Shown: positions 8,284 to 18,243 of the stretch, in pieces
Numbering within the stretch: the stretch's first letter is position 1
Layout of the letters: each line of letters opens with the position of its first letter
Source: Sodalis sp. dw_96
GTDB lineage: Bacteria; Pseudomonadota; Gammaproteobacteria; Enterobacterales; Enterobacteriaceae
Direction of reading: 5' to 3'
NCBI RefSeq assembly: GCF_018449575.1
Contig: NZ_JAAVUT010000007.1
Span: 186,001-250,000 of the forward strand
DNA: 64,000 nucleotides
Translations under genes and position numbers: made by a program
Notes under the pieces: model-generated
What the model was told of the DNA's origin: nothing
Seen by the model: only the letters and a program-made list of their open reading frames with translations
The model's database searches: none

Positions 8284-9687
8284 ATGAAAGCAGAGGCATT
8301 ATCATTAAAAGAAAAAATCGGATTTGGCATGGGGGATGCGGGTTGCAATATGGTGTGGGGATCGATCACCATGTTCCTGGCCTATTTCTATACCGATATT
8401 TTCGGCCTGGCGCCGGCGCTGGTGGGAATATTGCTGTTATCCATACGCATTATCGACGCCGTCACCGACCCTATCATGGGCGCTATCGCCGACCGCACCC
8501 GATCCCGATGGGGGCGTTTCCGGCCCTACCTGTTGTGGCTGGCGGTGCCTTTCGCCGTCTTCAGCGTCCTGATGTACACCACGCCTGACTGGAGTTATTC
8601 CGCCAAGGTGGTTTACGCATTTATCACTTATTTTTTGATGTCGCTGATTTATACCGCCATCAATATCCCCTACTGCGCGCTGGGCGGGGTGATTTCCAAC
8701 GATCCCCAGGAACGGGTTTCCTGTCAATCCTGGCGTTTTATCCTGGTGGGAGTGGCGACCCTGATAATTTCACTCACCTTGTTGCCGATGGTGGATTGGT
8801 TCGGCGGCGGTAACCGGGCGCAAGGATTCCAATGGGCGATGACGGTGTTATCCATTATCGGCTGTCTGATGTTTTTATTCTGTTTCGCCACCGTCCGGGA
8901 AAGGATACAACCCGCGACGCCTACCAATGACGCGTTGAAAGCCGACCTGCGGGATATTTGGAAAAACGATCAATGGGTACGCATACTGGTGCTGACGTTT
9001 TTTAACGTCTGCCCGGGATTTATCCGTATGGCGGCCACCATGTACTACGTCACCTATGCCATGGAAAAAAGCTCGGGATTCGCGAGTTTGTTTATCAGTC
9101 TCGGCGTGGTGGGCATGATGATCGGCAGCGCACTGGCCAAACCTCTCACCGATAAATATTGTAAACTGAAGGTGTTTTTCTGGACCAATATCGTATTGGC
9201 GATTTTCTCCAGCGGCTTTTACTTTCTCAACCCGCACCTGGTGAGTTTGATTCTTGTTATGTACTTCATACTCAATATCCTGCATCAAATTCCCTCCCCC
9301 TTGCACTGGTCTTTGATGGCGGATGTGGACGATTACGGCGAATGGAAAACCGGTAAACGCATCACCGGCATCAGCTTCTCCGGCAACCTGTTTTTCCTGA
9401 AGGTCGGATTGGCGGTTGCGGGGGCCTTCGTCGGGTTTATTCTTTCCGCCTACGGTTATCATGGCGATGCCGTCCGGCAAAGTCCGGGCGCGATACAGGG
9501 GATAGTTTTGCTGTTTACCGTCATTCCCGGCGTCGGTTATCTGATAACCGCCGGAGTGGTTCGGCTGCTGAAAGTCGATCGCCAACTGATGCGGCAAATC
9601 CAGTCCGATCTGGAAGCAAGGCGCTCACAGCGTCAGGAGTCGGCTGAATGGCACCAAACCAAACCCCTGGAAACCAAGCATCCCTAA
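8284..9687 (+). CDS. GPH-family (glycoside-pentoside-hexuronide) cation:sugar symporter
   Basis: This is an inner-membrane transporter of the MelB/XynP/YagG kind that brings in a glycoside or oligosaccharide with Na+ or H+. The 467-residue protein has about 12 membrane segments, the N-terminal motif EKIGFGMGDAGCN, the cytoplasmic loop RTRSRWGRFRPYLLW, and the family signature ADVDDYGEWKTGKR about two thirds along. A good AGAG ribosome site precedes the ATG. It is followed 25 bp later by a GH43 arabinofuranosidase, and the two are almost certainly one operon. The likely substrate is therefore an arabino- or xylo-oligosaccharide; this is inferred from the partner gene. In E. coli nothing stands here between aroP and ampE. 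Confidence 0.9.
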   Translation: MKAEALSLKEKIGFGMGDAGCNMVWGSITMFLAYFYTDIFGLAPALVGILLLSIRIIDAVTDPIMGAIADRTRSRWGRFRPYLLWLAVPFAVFSVLMYTTPDWSYSAKVVYAFITYFLMSLIYTAINIPYCALGGVISNDPQERVSCQSWRFILVGVATLIISLTLLPMVDWFGGGNRAQGFQWAMTVLSIIGCLMFLFCFATVRERIQPATPTNDALKADLRDIWKNDQWVRILVLTFFNVCPGFIRMAATMYYVTYAMEKSSGFASLFISLGVVGMMIGSALAKPLTDKYCKLKVFFWTNIVLAIFSSGFYFLNPHLVSLILVMYFILNILHQIPSPLHWSLMADVDDYGEWKTGKRITGISFSGNLFFLKVGLAVAGAFVGFILSAYGYHGDAVRQSPGAIQGIVLLFTVIPGVGYLITAGVVRLLKVDRQLMRQIQSDLEARRSQRQESAEWHQTKPLETKHP

Positions 9688-9712
9688 CCGAGAACGGGGA
9701 AAAGTAAACATC

Positions 9713-10669
9713 ATGAGTCAAACGCATTGGCCTAATCCATTAATCGAACAGCGTGCCGATCCTTATATCTACCGGCATTTCGATGGTTATTATTATTTCA
9801 CCGCCTCGGTGCCGGAATATGATCGGCTGGAAATTCGCCGGTCCGCCACTCTGGGCGGATTGGCGCATGCCTTGCCGGCGGTGGTCTGGCATAAACACGA
9901 TTTGGGGGAAATGAGCGCGCTGATTTGGGCGCCGGAACTGCACTTCATCGATAATAAATGGTATCTCTATTTCGCCGCCGCCCCTTCACCGGAGATTGTC
10001 GACGGACTCTTCCAGCACCGCATGTTCGTCCTGGAATGCGCCGACGACAATCCGCTCACCGGCACCTGGACGGAAAAAGGGCGCATGGGGACGCCCTTGG
10101 ATACATTCTCCCTGGATGCCACCCATTTTTTCCTGCAGGGGCGGCACTATTATGTCTGGGCGCAAAAAGACCCGGCCATCCGGGGCAACTCCAATCTTTA
10201 TCTGGCCGAAATGGCCACGCCCTGGTCGTTGAAAACCCCGCCGGCGATGTTGAGCAAACCGGAATTGCCCTGGGAAACCCATGGATTCTGGGTCAACGAA
10301 GGCCCGGCGGTCCTGCGCCACGGGCAGCGGCTGTTTATTACCTATTCCGCCAGCGCCACCGATGCAAATTACTGTATCGGCCTGCTTTGGGCCGATATCA
10401 ACGCCGATATTGCCGATCCGCGGGTATGGCATAAACTGCCGCAGCCGGTGTTTCGCACCCATTGGCAAAACCGGCAGTTCGGCCCGGGCCACAACAGCTT
10501 TACCGTAGGGGAACACGGTGAAGATGTGCTGGTTTATCATGCCCGGACCTACACCGAGATCACCGGAGACCCGTTATACGATCCCAACCGCCACACCCGG
10601 ATCAAGGTTTTCCACTGGGATGAGGAAGGCATGCCCCGTTTTGGCGAACCACCGGCGGACCATGTCTGA
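9713..10669 (+). CDS. glycoside hydrolase family 43, probable alpha-L-arabinofuranosidase (cytoplasmic)
   Basis: The 318-residue protein is a single five-bladed beta-propeller of family GH43. The inverting catalytic set is visible: base D16 in RADPYIY, pKa-modulating D135 in LDATHFF, and acid E196 in NEGPAVL. The pattern around MSALIWAPELH and DPNRHTRIK resembles the subgroup that removes single alpha-1,5-linked arabinose units. There is no signal peptide, so it would act inside the cell on what the upstream symporter imports. The ATG follows a GGGGAAAAG ribosome site. It ends 5 bp before the convergent ampE. Beta-xylosidase activity is the main alternative. Confidence 0.87.
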   Translation: MSQTHWPNPLIEQRADPYIYRHFDGYYYFTASVPEYDRLEIRRSATLGGLAHALPAVVWHKHDLGEMSALIWAPELHFIDNKWYLYFAAAPSPEIVDGLFQHRMFVLECADDNPLTGTWTEKGRMGTPLDTFSLDATHFFLQGRHYYVWAQKDPAIRGNSNLYLAEMATPWSLKTPPAMLSKPELPWETHGFWVNEGPAVLRHGQRLFITYSASATDANYCIGLLWADINADIADPRVWHKLPQPVFRTHWQNRQFGPGHNSFTVGEHGEDVLVYHARTYTEITGDPLYDPNRHTRIKVFHWDEEGMPRFGEPPADHV

Positions 10670-10674
10670 GGAGG

Positions 10675-11529
10675 TCAAACCAACGCGCCGTAAATGGTCA
10701 ACAACGCCACCACCACCACGATCACGTTGGTGATCTTTTTCGCCAGTGAAACCGCCGCCCGCGGGGTCTGCACCTCATCCATATGCGGGTCCCGCGCCAG
10801 GGAAAATTGCGCCAGGCGGGTCAGCACCTGATACTGCCCGGAACGCAGGTCCGCCAGGGAGGCAAACCAGGCCGGCAGCGCTTTTTCGCCGTGACCCAGC
10901 AACGCATAGGCCACCCCGGCCAGCCTTACCGGTATCCAGTCCAACCAATGGAGCACATTGTCTATGCCGGACTGCGCCCGCTTCAGCGGGGTGGCACGCC
11001 GTGCGAGCCAGGTTTGCCAGGCACGCAAAAAAGCATAACCGGCCAGCAGAACCGGGCCGTAAGGCCCGCCCACCACCAGCCAGAACAATGGCGCCAGATA
11101 GAAACGGAAATTGATCCAGAGCAGCGCATTTTGCAATTCACGCAAACGCTCTTCTTTATCGCAATCCACCGGCAAACCGTGGATCAGCGTCAACTCTTCG
11201 CTCATAGCGTCGCAGGCATGACCGTCGCCACGGGCGGCGGCGGTGAGATAGGCCCGATAGTGCTTGCGAATACCGCCCGCGCCGATGCAAAGCAGGGAAA
11301 TCAGAATCCATAACAGCAGCGCGGGCGCGCCGAAGAAAAATTTCGCCGTCAGCCTCAGACACAGCGCCACCACAATCATCCAGCAGAGGGTCAGTAAAAT
11401 CGTCAGCGCCGGAGAGACATAGCGGATGCGGGCAAACATCCGCTCAAAATAGTGATCCAATTGCCAGTGATCGCCCATTTTAAATAAGCGTTCCCATGCC
11501 AGTACCAGTAATAATGTAAACAGTGTCAT
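10675..11529 (-). CDS. ampE: inner-membrane protein AmpE
   Basis: AmpE is a membrane protein linked to AmpD in the beta-lactamase induction and peptidoglycan recycling locus; its precise reaction is not established. The 284-residue length equals E. coli AmpE. Hydrophobic segments are visible at the N-terminus ([18 protein letters not shown]), in the 40-85 region, around 140-160 and at the C-terminal end ([19 protein letters not shown]). The gene starts 20 bp after ampD on the same strand, forming the ampD-ampE operon, and runs convergently toward the GH43 gene. Confidence 0.93.
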   Translation of the reverse strand: MTLFTLLLVLAWERLFKMGDHWQLDHYFERMFARIRYVSPALTILLTLCWMIVVALCLRLTAKFFFGAPALLLWILISLLCIGAGGIRKHYRAYLTAAARGDGHACDAMSEELTLIHGLPVDCDKEERLRELQNALLWINFRFYLAPLFWLVVGGPYGPVLLAGYAFLRAWQTWLARRATPLKRAQSGIDNVLHWLDWIPVRLAGVAYALLGHGEKALPAWFASLADLRSGQYQVLTRLAQFSLARDPHMDEVQTPRAAVSLAKKITNVIVVVVALLTIYGALV

Positions 11530-11549
11530 GAATCCTGGTGCTCCCTGTC

Positions 11550-12104
11550 TCAGTCCCCGGTGCTCGGTGAAATCAATTTTTTATAATGATGCCATAGAAA
11601 AGCCGGTCCGGGATCGGTTTTACGGACGGGGGCAATATCGCTATGACCGGTTATGCGGGCCGGCGTGATGGGATAGTGCCGCATCAGCAGCCGCGTCAGT
11701 TCAGCCAGCCGGACATATTGCCCATCGGTATAAGGCTGAGTATCCGTGCCTTCCAGCTCAATGCCGATGGAAAAATCATTGCAGTGTTCCCGCCCGGCGA
11801 AACGCGAGACGCCGGCATGCCAGGCGCGCCGGTGGAACGGCACATATTGCACAATTTCGCCGTCACGCCGGATCAGGCAATGGGCCGATACCCGCAAACC
11901 TTGTATCTGTGGGAAGAAAGGATCATCGTCCGGGTCAAGCGTGCCGGTAAACAATTGATCGATATAGGGTCCGCCAAACGATCCCGGCGGCAAGCTGATT
12001 CCATGCACCACCAGCAGCGAAGGGACCTCGCCGTTCGGCCGTTCATCGCAATGGGGGGACATGACCTGCTTAATCCCTGTTAACCAACCGTTTTCCAACT
12101 CCAT
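11550..12104 (-). CDS. ampD: 1,6-anhydro-N-acetylmuramyl-L-alanine amidase AmpD
   Basis: AmpD is the cytosolic zinc amidase that cuts the stem peptide from 1,6-anhydroMurNAc during cell-wall recycling; its loss derepresses ampC. The 184-residue protein (E. coli 183) keeps the zinc ligands H34 (VVHGIS), H154 (GHSDIAP) and D164 (KTDPG), and E117 in IELEG. A GGAGG ribosome site precedes the ATG. It is divergent from nadC and heads the ampD-ampE operon. Confidence 0.97.
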   Translation of the reverse strand: MELENGWLTGIKQVMSPHCDERPNGEVPSLLVVHGISLPPGSFGGPYIDQLFTGTLDPDDDPFFPQIQGLRVSAHCLIRRDGEIVQYVPFHRRAWHAGVSRFAGREHCNDFSIGIELEGTDTQPYTDGQYVRLAELTRLLMRHYPITPARITGHSDIAPVRKTDPGPAFLWHHYKKLISPSTGD

Positions 12105-12157
12105 TCGCCGCCTCCATTCTCCATTTCCACTCGCTACCTTATACCTGTCGGCAGTAG

Positions 12158-13114
<957 letters not shown>

Positions 13115-13119
13115 TAGCG

Positions 13120-13157
13120 GCAGACGCTAGCGCCGTTTGGCTTTCAGCCACGTCTGC
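13120..13157 (+). terminator. weak hairpin after nadC
   Basis: GCAGACG at 13120-13126 pairs with CGTCTGC at 13151-13157 just past the nadC stop, followed by a short TTT. It is a plausible but weak 3'-end structure. From there to 13465 the DNA is AT-rich with simple ATATTGAATATTGAATA-type runs and no gene I can support. Confidence 0.4.
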
Positions 13158-13465
13158 TTTGACGAGTATGGGTCCGTGGCAACGCGGACCCGGCGTGCCG
13201 TGAAGCGTTTGTATCTTGCCTAAGCAATTTGGACACCCAAAGGATAATCAAGGTTAGATGTTGGATAATGAAATTAATATCGAATATTGAATATTGAATA
13301 ATGTAGTTGATATCAGATATTTAAAACAGGTAAAACTGTAGAAATTCAATGAAAAATAATATAAAAAATAATCGCTGATGATGTTTTAAAATAGCCATAA
13401 TATATATCTTTCAATAAATATTTTTCATCATTCTTCTGCTATTATTATTTCTATTTTTCCCCAAT

Positions 13466-13485
13466 TACTGTTAATTTATACAGTA
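13466..13485 (+). promoter_or_regulatory. LexA (SOS) box upstream of the symE-like gene
   Basis: TACTGTTAATTTATACAGTA fits the E. coli LexA consensus (TACTGTATATATATACAGTA) with the complete CTGT-N8-ACAG core and both outer TA pairs. It lies about 230 bp upstream of the SymE-like start in an otherwise gene-free AT-rich stretch. E. coli symE is also LexA-controlled. Confidence 0.8.
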
Positions 13486-13716
13486 TCAAGACATTTATCT
13501 TTTCACTCACCGCTGTCGGCAATATTTTTTGATTTTATGTGGAGCGCCGCTTGTGTCCACGCTTTTAGCGCGGCTGAAAGGAATAACCATCCTTAATCGT
13601 AATCATCGATTACCATCTGCATTCTCTGGATCAATGAGCCGGTATCAATGAATTTATACTAATGAACCTCTATTAATAAACCGAACTAAGGCATCCGAAA
13701 TAAGGAAATAAATACT
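13486..13716 (+). other. long structured leader of the symE-like gene; possible antisense RNA locus
   Basis: About 230 bp separate the LexA box from the start codon. On the plus strand GTGGA at 13539-13543 pairs with TCCAC at 13556-13560 over a GC-rich loop followed by GCTTTT, and TAATCG / CGATTA at 13594-13612 forms a second inverted repeat. In E. coli the corresponding leader is covered by the antisense RNA SymR. I can point to no convincing minus-strand promoter or terminator, so an antisense RNA here is only a guess from family knowledge. Confidence 0.4.
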
Positions 13717-13941
13717 ATGGCTAAACAGAATGTTAAGGCTATTTGTCGACATACCCAAGGGGATTTTTCGGATCGGCGTTACATTGTGGGATACGTTCCA
13801 AACGGTGGCCGAGACAATCCCTCGCCAGCCATCTATCTCGGCGGCCGCTGGCTTGAGGCATGCGGGTTCCTTACCGGCCAATATGTGACGGTGTCGGCGG
13901 AGCCGGGGCAACTGATTATCCAGCCCGCGCCATCCTCGTAG
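13717..13941 (+). CDS. SymE-like type I toxin
   Basis: The 74-residue protein carries the SymE core: a short Tyr/Pro N-terminal part (RRYIVGYVPNGG), then PAIYLGGRWLEACGFLTGQY and a final GQLIIQP. This AbrB-like fold is shared by E. coli SymE, a toxin or nucleoid-condensing protein that is induced by DNA damage and silenced by antisense RNA SymR. E. coli SymE is longer (113) because of a C-terminal extension absent here; many homologues are short. The start is preceded by AAGGA at a fitting distance. An SOS box upstream (13466-13485) supports the identification. In E. coli nothing stands between nadC and ppdD, so the locus is an accessory insertion. Confidence 0.85.
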   Translation: MAKQNVKAICRHTQGDFSDRRYIVGYVPNGGRDNPSPAIYLGGRWLEACGFLTGQYVTVSAEPGQLIIQPAPSS

Positions 13942-14191
13942 CCGGCTTTATCGCCGCCCGTCAAGAGCAAGATGGAAAATAGGCATGCGTCTGGGTGGCG
14001 GACAGTGCGATTGGGCATATATGACAACGGGATTATGTCGTTCATGTGCCAACCCACACGCAAAAAAACCTAATCAGCATGTAACCTCTTGCCCTTACTT
14101 TGCGGCAAGCCATCCTCAACGGCGAACGGCTGCTGGCCGATGGTCTGGGTTATGGGTAAGGTTGGCCCTGGATCAACAGGGGGAAAGGCCG
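13942..14191 (+). other. spacer between the symE-like gene and ppdD
   Basis: No gene is supported here. The ppdD frame stays open back into this stretch, but the upstream translation is Cys/His/Arg-rich without pilin features. The region should hold the ppdD promoter; I see no confident regulatory site. Confidence 0.4.
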
Positions 14192-14632
14192 GTGAGCAAT
14201 CAGCAGGGATTTACTTTAGTGGAATTGATGGTGGTTATTGCCATTATCGCCACGTTAAGCGCCATCGGTTTGCCGGGATATCAACGCTACCTCGATAATG
14301 CCGCCCTGACCGATATGCTCCATGTGCTATCTCCTTACAAATCGGCGGTGGAACTATGCGCCATGGAGCATGGGGATATGAATGAATGCCGGGCCGGAGC
14401 GTCCGGCATACCGGACGGATTCACCTCCCGCTATGTCGACGGGGTCGAGGTTACCGAGGGCATTATTCGCTTGACCGGTAAACGGGCATTGCAAGGACTC
14501 ACCCTGATATTAACGCCGGAGCGGCACTCCGGCGGATTGCGCTGGACCCGCCGTTGTGATGCCGCCGAGCGGGGCCAACATCTGCTCCGTCCCTGCCAGG
14601 CGCTGTTTCGTTTCGACGGCGCACAGGAGTAG
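14192..14632 (+). CDS. ppdD: type IV major pilin PpdD (prepilin)
   Basis: This is a class IVa prepilin. The GTG start at 14192, with a GGGGGAAAGG site in front, gives a short leader MSNQQG ending in the required Gly, followed by the mature start FTLVELMVVIAIIATLSAIG, with Glu at +5 and a hydrophobic helix. The 146-residue length equals E. coli PpdD. Four cysteines in the C-terminal half (CAMEH, NECRAG, RRCDAA, RPCQA) fit the two disulfides known for PpdD. It is followed 3 bp later by hofB, forming ppdD-hofB-hofC. The peptidase and secretin genes are elsewhere. Confidence 0.93.
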   Translation: MSNQQGFTLVELMVVIAIIATLSAIGLPGYQRYLDNAALTDMLHVLSPYKSAVELCAMEHGDMNECRAGASGIPDGFTSRYVDGVEVTEGIIRLTGKRALQGLTLILTPERHSGGLRWTRRCDAAERGQHLLRPCQALFRFDGAQE

Positions 14633-14635
14633 ACC

Positions 14636-15778
14636 ATGATCGTTGCTTATGATAATCCGCCACAGCTCGAGGACTATATCGAGGGCTTGCTGGGCGAGGC
14701 GGCGGACCATCGAGCTTCCGATATCCATATCGAACCCTGTCCGTCATCGGACTACCGGGTACGGTTTCGTATCGACGGCCTGTTGCGCCAACACGCCAAT
14801 TGCGCTCCAGGATTGGCGGCACGTCTGGTGGTGGGGCTAAAGATGAGGGCCGGGATGGATATTGCCGAGCGCCGGTTACCGCAAGACGGGCAATTTACCT
14901 TTGGTAAACCCGATAGCGGCTATTCATGCCGCATTGCCACCCTGCCGACCCTGTGTGGCGAAAAGTTGGTGCTACGTCTGCTGCAACGCGAGACTAACCG
15001 GCTTACCCTTGAGAATCTGGGTATGTCCGTGTCTCTGCGGCGGCAATTCCTGCGCCGGCTGCATCAGCCGCAGGGATTGGTGCTGCTGACCGGTCCCACA
15101 GGCAGCGGCAAGACCCTGACGCTCTATAGCGCCATACAGGCCATGGACCGCCAGCGTCTTAATATCTGCAGCGTGGAGGACCCGGTGGAAATCCCGTTGG
15201 CTGACATTGCGCAGTGCCAAGTGAACCGTAAAGCACAGCTGGATTTTCCGAGATTGCTGCGCGCGCTGTTACGCCAGGATCCGGATGTCATCATGGTGGG
15301 GGAAATCCGTGATGCCGAAACCGCCGCGATTGCCATCAATGCTGCCCAAACCGGCCATCTGGTATTGTCCACGCTGCACACCCTGACCGCCGCCGATACC
15401 CTGCAGCGGTTACGTCAGCTGGGAATGGATCCCGCGCGCATCAGGCCGGTGCTGCGGCTGGTGATGGCGCAACGCCTGGTACGCCGCCTTTGCCGTGCCT
15501 GCCGCCGGCAAACAGCGCCGGGCACGACTCACCGCCGGGGTGATTTTACATCGCGCCCGTCATGGCGCGCGATGGGATGCGACCAATGTCATGAAGGCTA
15601 TGTCGGCAGGCACGGGCTGTTTCATCTGCTGCCCGGAGAGTCTCTATCGGATTCGGCACCGGTGGAAACCGGAAGGCAAAAACGCCTCTGCGGACTATGG
15701 CAGGCGGGCCTGACCCTGGTGGATCAAGGCATCACCACGGTGGCAGAGTTAAGACGTGTGCTGGGAGAGCCGGCATGA
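14636..15778 (+). CDS. hofB: type IV pilus assembly ATPase HofB (PilB/GspE family), lacking the N-terminal domain
   Basis: HofB is the cytoplasmic hexameric ATPase that powers pilus extension. The 380-residue protein shows RASDIHIEP (about 27-35), Walker A GPTGSGKT at 153-160, the Asp box and Walker B DVIMVGEIRD, the His box STLHTLTAADT, and a four-cysteine zinc site (CRACRR...CDQCHEG). E. coli HofB is 461 residues; the missing part is the N-terminal N1 domain of about 80-90 residues that docks to the platform protein. The start is not in doubt: AGGAG stands before the ATG and ppdD ends 3 bp upstream, so there is no room for the missing domain. It overlaps hofC by ATGA. Confidence 0.92.
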   Translation: MIVAYDNPPQLEDYIEGLLGEAADHRASDIHIEPCPSSDYRVRFRIDGLLRQHANCAPGLAARLVVGLKMRAGMDIAERRLPQDGQFTFGKPDSGYSCRIATLPTLCGEKLVLRLLQRETNRLTLENLGMSVSLRRQFLRRLHQPQGLVLLTGPTGSGKTLTLYSAIQAMDRQRLNICSVEDPVEIPLADIAQCQVNRKAQLDFPRLLRALLRQDPDVIMVGEIRDAETAAIAINAAQTGHLVLSTLHTLTAADTLQRLRQLGMDPARIRPVLRLVMAQRLVRRLCRACRRQTAPGTTHRRGDFTSRPSWRAMGCDQCHEGYVGRHGLFHLLPGESLSDSAPVETGRQKRLCGLWQAGLTLVDQGITTVAELRRVLGEPA

Positions 15779-16980
15779 CCGGTTACTGGTTATATCGCTG
15801 GCGCGGTATTACCGGCGAAGGTGAAATCCTTGAGGGCCACCTGCTTGCCGCGGGGAAAATGTCGGTGAGACAGGATTTGATCAGTCAGGATCTTCAGCCG
15901 CTGCACGTGCGGACCCTCGCTTATTTACCCGCGAGCTATTGGCGAGACAGCCAGATGATGAGTTTCACCTCACAGCTGGCATCGCTGCTCGAAGCGGGAC
16001 TGCCGCTTCGGGAAAGCCTGCGTCTGCTGGCGGACGATCATCCCCGCATCGGCTGGCGCTGCCTGTTGCGTTTACTGAATGCCAAAATTGAGCAGGGCCA
16101 TACCCTGTCCATGGCCTGCGCCGATTTTCCCACGGTGTTCTCACCGCTCTACAGCGGGCTTCTGGCACTGGGGGAGCTTACCGGACGACTGGATCGCTGT
16201 TGCCGCTTATTGGCGGAGCATGAGTCACGCCTGGGAAAGTTGAAAAAGAAAGTCCGCGGCGCACTGCGCTATCCGGCGTTTATCTGCCTGACAGCGGCTG
16301 CGGTGCTCACATTGATGCTGACATTGATACTGCCTGAATTCGCCCGCCTTTACGAGGGTATCAATGCCCCGTTGCCCACGCCCACCCGGGGATTGATGGC
16401 GCTGGCGGCGGCGGTGGGCGACCACGGCTTGACGGCGCTGCTCGGCGCCGTTCTGTTGTACGGCGGGTATCGGCGTATCTGTCATTATCATCCCCGCTGG
16501 CGCCAACGGGCCCAGGCCATGCTGTTATATCTGCCGTTGATTGGCAGGCTGGTACGCCATCATAACCTGCATCATTTGTTCCAGACGCTGGCCATTACCC
16601 ACCAGGCGGGTATTACTCTGGATAACGGGCTGGAGATGGCCGTACGCACCCTCACACATCCCTGTTACCGCCGAGCGGTCCAGTTGCTGCAAAAGCATAT
16701 CAGGCAGGGCTTCGCATTATATCAGGCGTTTGAAGGGCATCGGCTGTTTCCGTCCCATTGCCGTCAGCTTATCAAAACCGGCGAGCATAGCGGAACGCTG
16801 GACGAGGTATTCCAGCAGTTGGCGCGGCTGCATGAGCAGCAAACGCACCGCCTCGCCGACGGGCTGGCGCAACTGGCCGAGCCTTTAATGCTGCTGATCA
16901 TGGGCGGCCTGGTTTGCGCCATGGTGATAGTGCTTTATTTACCGCTGCTGCAATTGGGCGAGGTGTTCGGTCATTTTTAG
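15775..16980 (+). CDS. hofC: type IV pilus inner-membrane platform protein HofC (PilC/GspF family)
   Basis: HofC is the polytopic platform protein that couples the ATPase to pilin insertion. The 401-residue protein has two GspF domains, each followed by membrane segments (around FICLTAAAVLTLMLTLILPEF and the C-terminal LMLLIMGGLVCAMVIVLYLP), with the usual FTSQLASLLEAGLPL and TLAITHQAGITLD repeats. The ATG at 15775 overlaps the hofB stop (ATGA), so translation is coupled; the frame extends further upstream without family similarity. It ends 22 bp before the convergent guaC. Confidence 0.94.
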   Translation: MTGYWLYRWRGITGEGEILEGHLLAAGKMSVRQDLISQDLQPLHVRTLAYLPASYWRDSQMMSFTSQLASLLEAGLPLRESLRLLADDHPRIGWRCLLRLLNAKIEQGHTLSMACADFPTVFSPLYSGLLALGELTGRLDRCCRLLAEHESRLGKLKKKVRGALRYPAFICLTAAAVLTLMLTLILPEFARLYEGINAPLPTPTRGLMALAAAVGDHGLTALLGAVLLYGGYRRICHYHPRWRQRAQAMLLYLPLIGRLVRHHNLHHLFQTLAITHQAGITLDNGLEMAVRTLTHPCYRRAVQLLQKHIRQGFALYQAFEGHRLFPSHCRQLIKTGEHSGTLDEVFQQLARLHEQQTHRLADGLAQLAEPLMLLIMGGLVCAMVIVLYLPLLQLGEVFGHF

Positions 16981-17002
16981 AGGCATGATCCGACCATGGC
17001 GA

Positions 17003-18046
17003 TTACAGCTGGGTAAATACCTGATTTTCCTGTTCGGCCACCCGTATAAAGGTGGTGCGTTTGGTTAATTCCTTTAGCCGGGACGCCCCGACATAGGTAC
17101 AGGCCGACCGCAAACCACCGAGGATATCGCGGATGGAATTCTCCACCGGTCCGCGCAACGGCAGTTTTACCGTTTTACCTTCCGCGGCGCGATACTCCGC
17201 GACACCGCCCACATGGCGCTTCATCGCGTCCTCGGAACTCATGCCGTAGAACAGCATGAAATTCTCGCCGTTCTCTTCCACCACCATACCTTCACACTCG
17301 TCATGGCCGGCCAACATACCGCCCAACATCACAAAGTCGGCGCCGCCGCCAAAGGCCTTGGCCACGTCCCCCGGCACCGCGCAGCCGCCGTCACTGACTA
17401 TCTGACCGCTTAGCCCATGGGCGGCGTCGGCGCATTCTATTACGGCGGATAATTGCGGATAACCGACACCGGTTTTCACCCGGGTTGTGCAGACCGAACC
17501 CGGCCCGATACCGACTTTGACAATATCGGCGCCGGAGAGGATCAGCTCTTCCACCATTTCTCCGGTAACCACGTTGCCGGCGCAAATGACTTTATCCGGG
17601 CAGGCTTCCCGGGCCTTTTGCACGAAATTGACGAAATGTTCGGAATAGCCGTTGGCCACGTCGATACAGATAAAACGAAGTAGCGGCGACAGGGCCAAAA
17701 TCTGCTGGAGTTTGACGAAATCGGCATCAGAGGTGCCGGAGGAAACCATGACATGCCGCAAAATGGCATCCGGGACGCGGCTAACAAAGCTGTGCCACTG
17801 CTCGATGCTATAATGTTTATGCACGGCGGTCAGTACATCAAAGGTTGCCAGCGCTTCCGCCATGCGAAAAGTACCGACGGTATCCATATTAGCGGCGATG
17901 ATGGGAATACCCGACCAGGTGCATCCCGGATGCTTAAAGGTAAACTCACGCTGGAGCTCAACGTCGGAACGACTCTTGAGAGTGGACCGCTTTGGGCGGA
18001 TAAGAACGTCTTTAAAACCTAGCTTGATATCTTCTTCAATACGCAT
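17003..18046 (-). CDS. guaC: GMP reductase
   Basis: GuaC deaminates GMP to IMP with NADPH, returning guanine nucleotides to the common pool. The 347-residue protein is collinear with E. coli GuaC (347). The catalytic loop [11 protein letters not shown] carries C186, and the phosphate-binding [10 protein letters not shown] and monovalent-cation loop [11 protein letters not shown] follow. The frame is open 17 codons further upstream, but the ATG at 18046 gives the standard MRIEED start. It is divergent from coaE and convergent with hofC, an arrangement conserved from E. coli. Confidence 0.97.
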   Translation of the reverse strand: MRIEEDIKLGFKDVLIRPKRSTLKSRSDVELQREFTFKHPGCTWSGIPIIAANMDTVGTFRMAEALATFDVLTAVHKHYSIEQWHSFVSRVPDAILRHVMVSSGTSDADFVKLQQILALSPLLRFICIDVANGYSEHFVNFVQKAREACPDKVICAGNVVTGEMVEELILSGADIVKVGIGPGSVCTTRVKTGVGYPQLSAVIECADAAHGLSGQIVSDGGCAVPGDVAKAFGGGADFVMLGGMLAGHDECEGMVVEENGENFMLFYGMSSEDAMKRHVGGVAEYRAAEGKTVKLPLRGPVENSIRDILGGLRSACTYVGASRLKELTKRTTFIRVAEQENQVFTQL

Positions 18047-18243
18047 GCGGGATTTCCTGGTGGATGGCGAAGAATCGCAAAAAAAGTCCGGGGACAAAAA
18101 GCCAGTTCCAGTGACCGTATCATACGCCGGATTATTGTTACGGCAAGACTGCGAAAACCACCGGATTTACGCTACAATCGTACCAATTTATCCACGGGCC
18201 GCTAAATCCATCATCCCTGGATCGGTGGGAGACAGCTAATAGT

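Noticed and set aside
13140-13465. AT-rich repeats after nadC as a possible CRISPR leader or array
   Set aside because: The short ATATTGAATA runs are irregular and have no spacer-repeat pattern; no array was found anywhere in the window.
14636-15778. hofB as a truncated pseudogene
   Set aside because: All catalytic motifs and the zinc site are intact, the start has a good ribosome site and the gene overlaps hofC in the normal way, so it reads as a functional short form.
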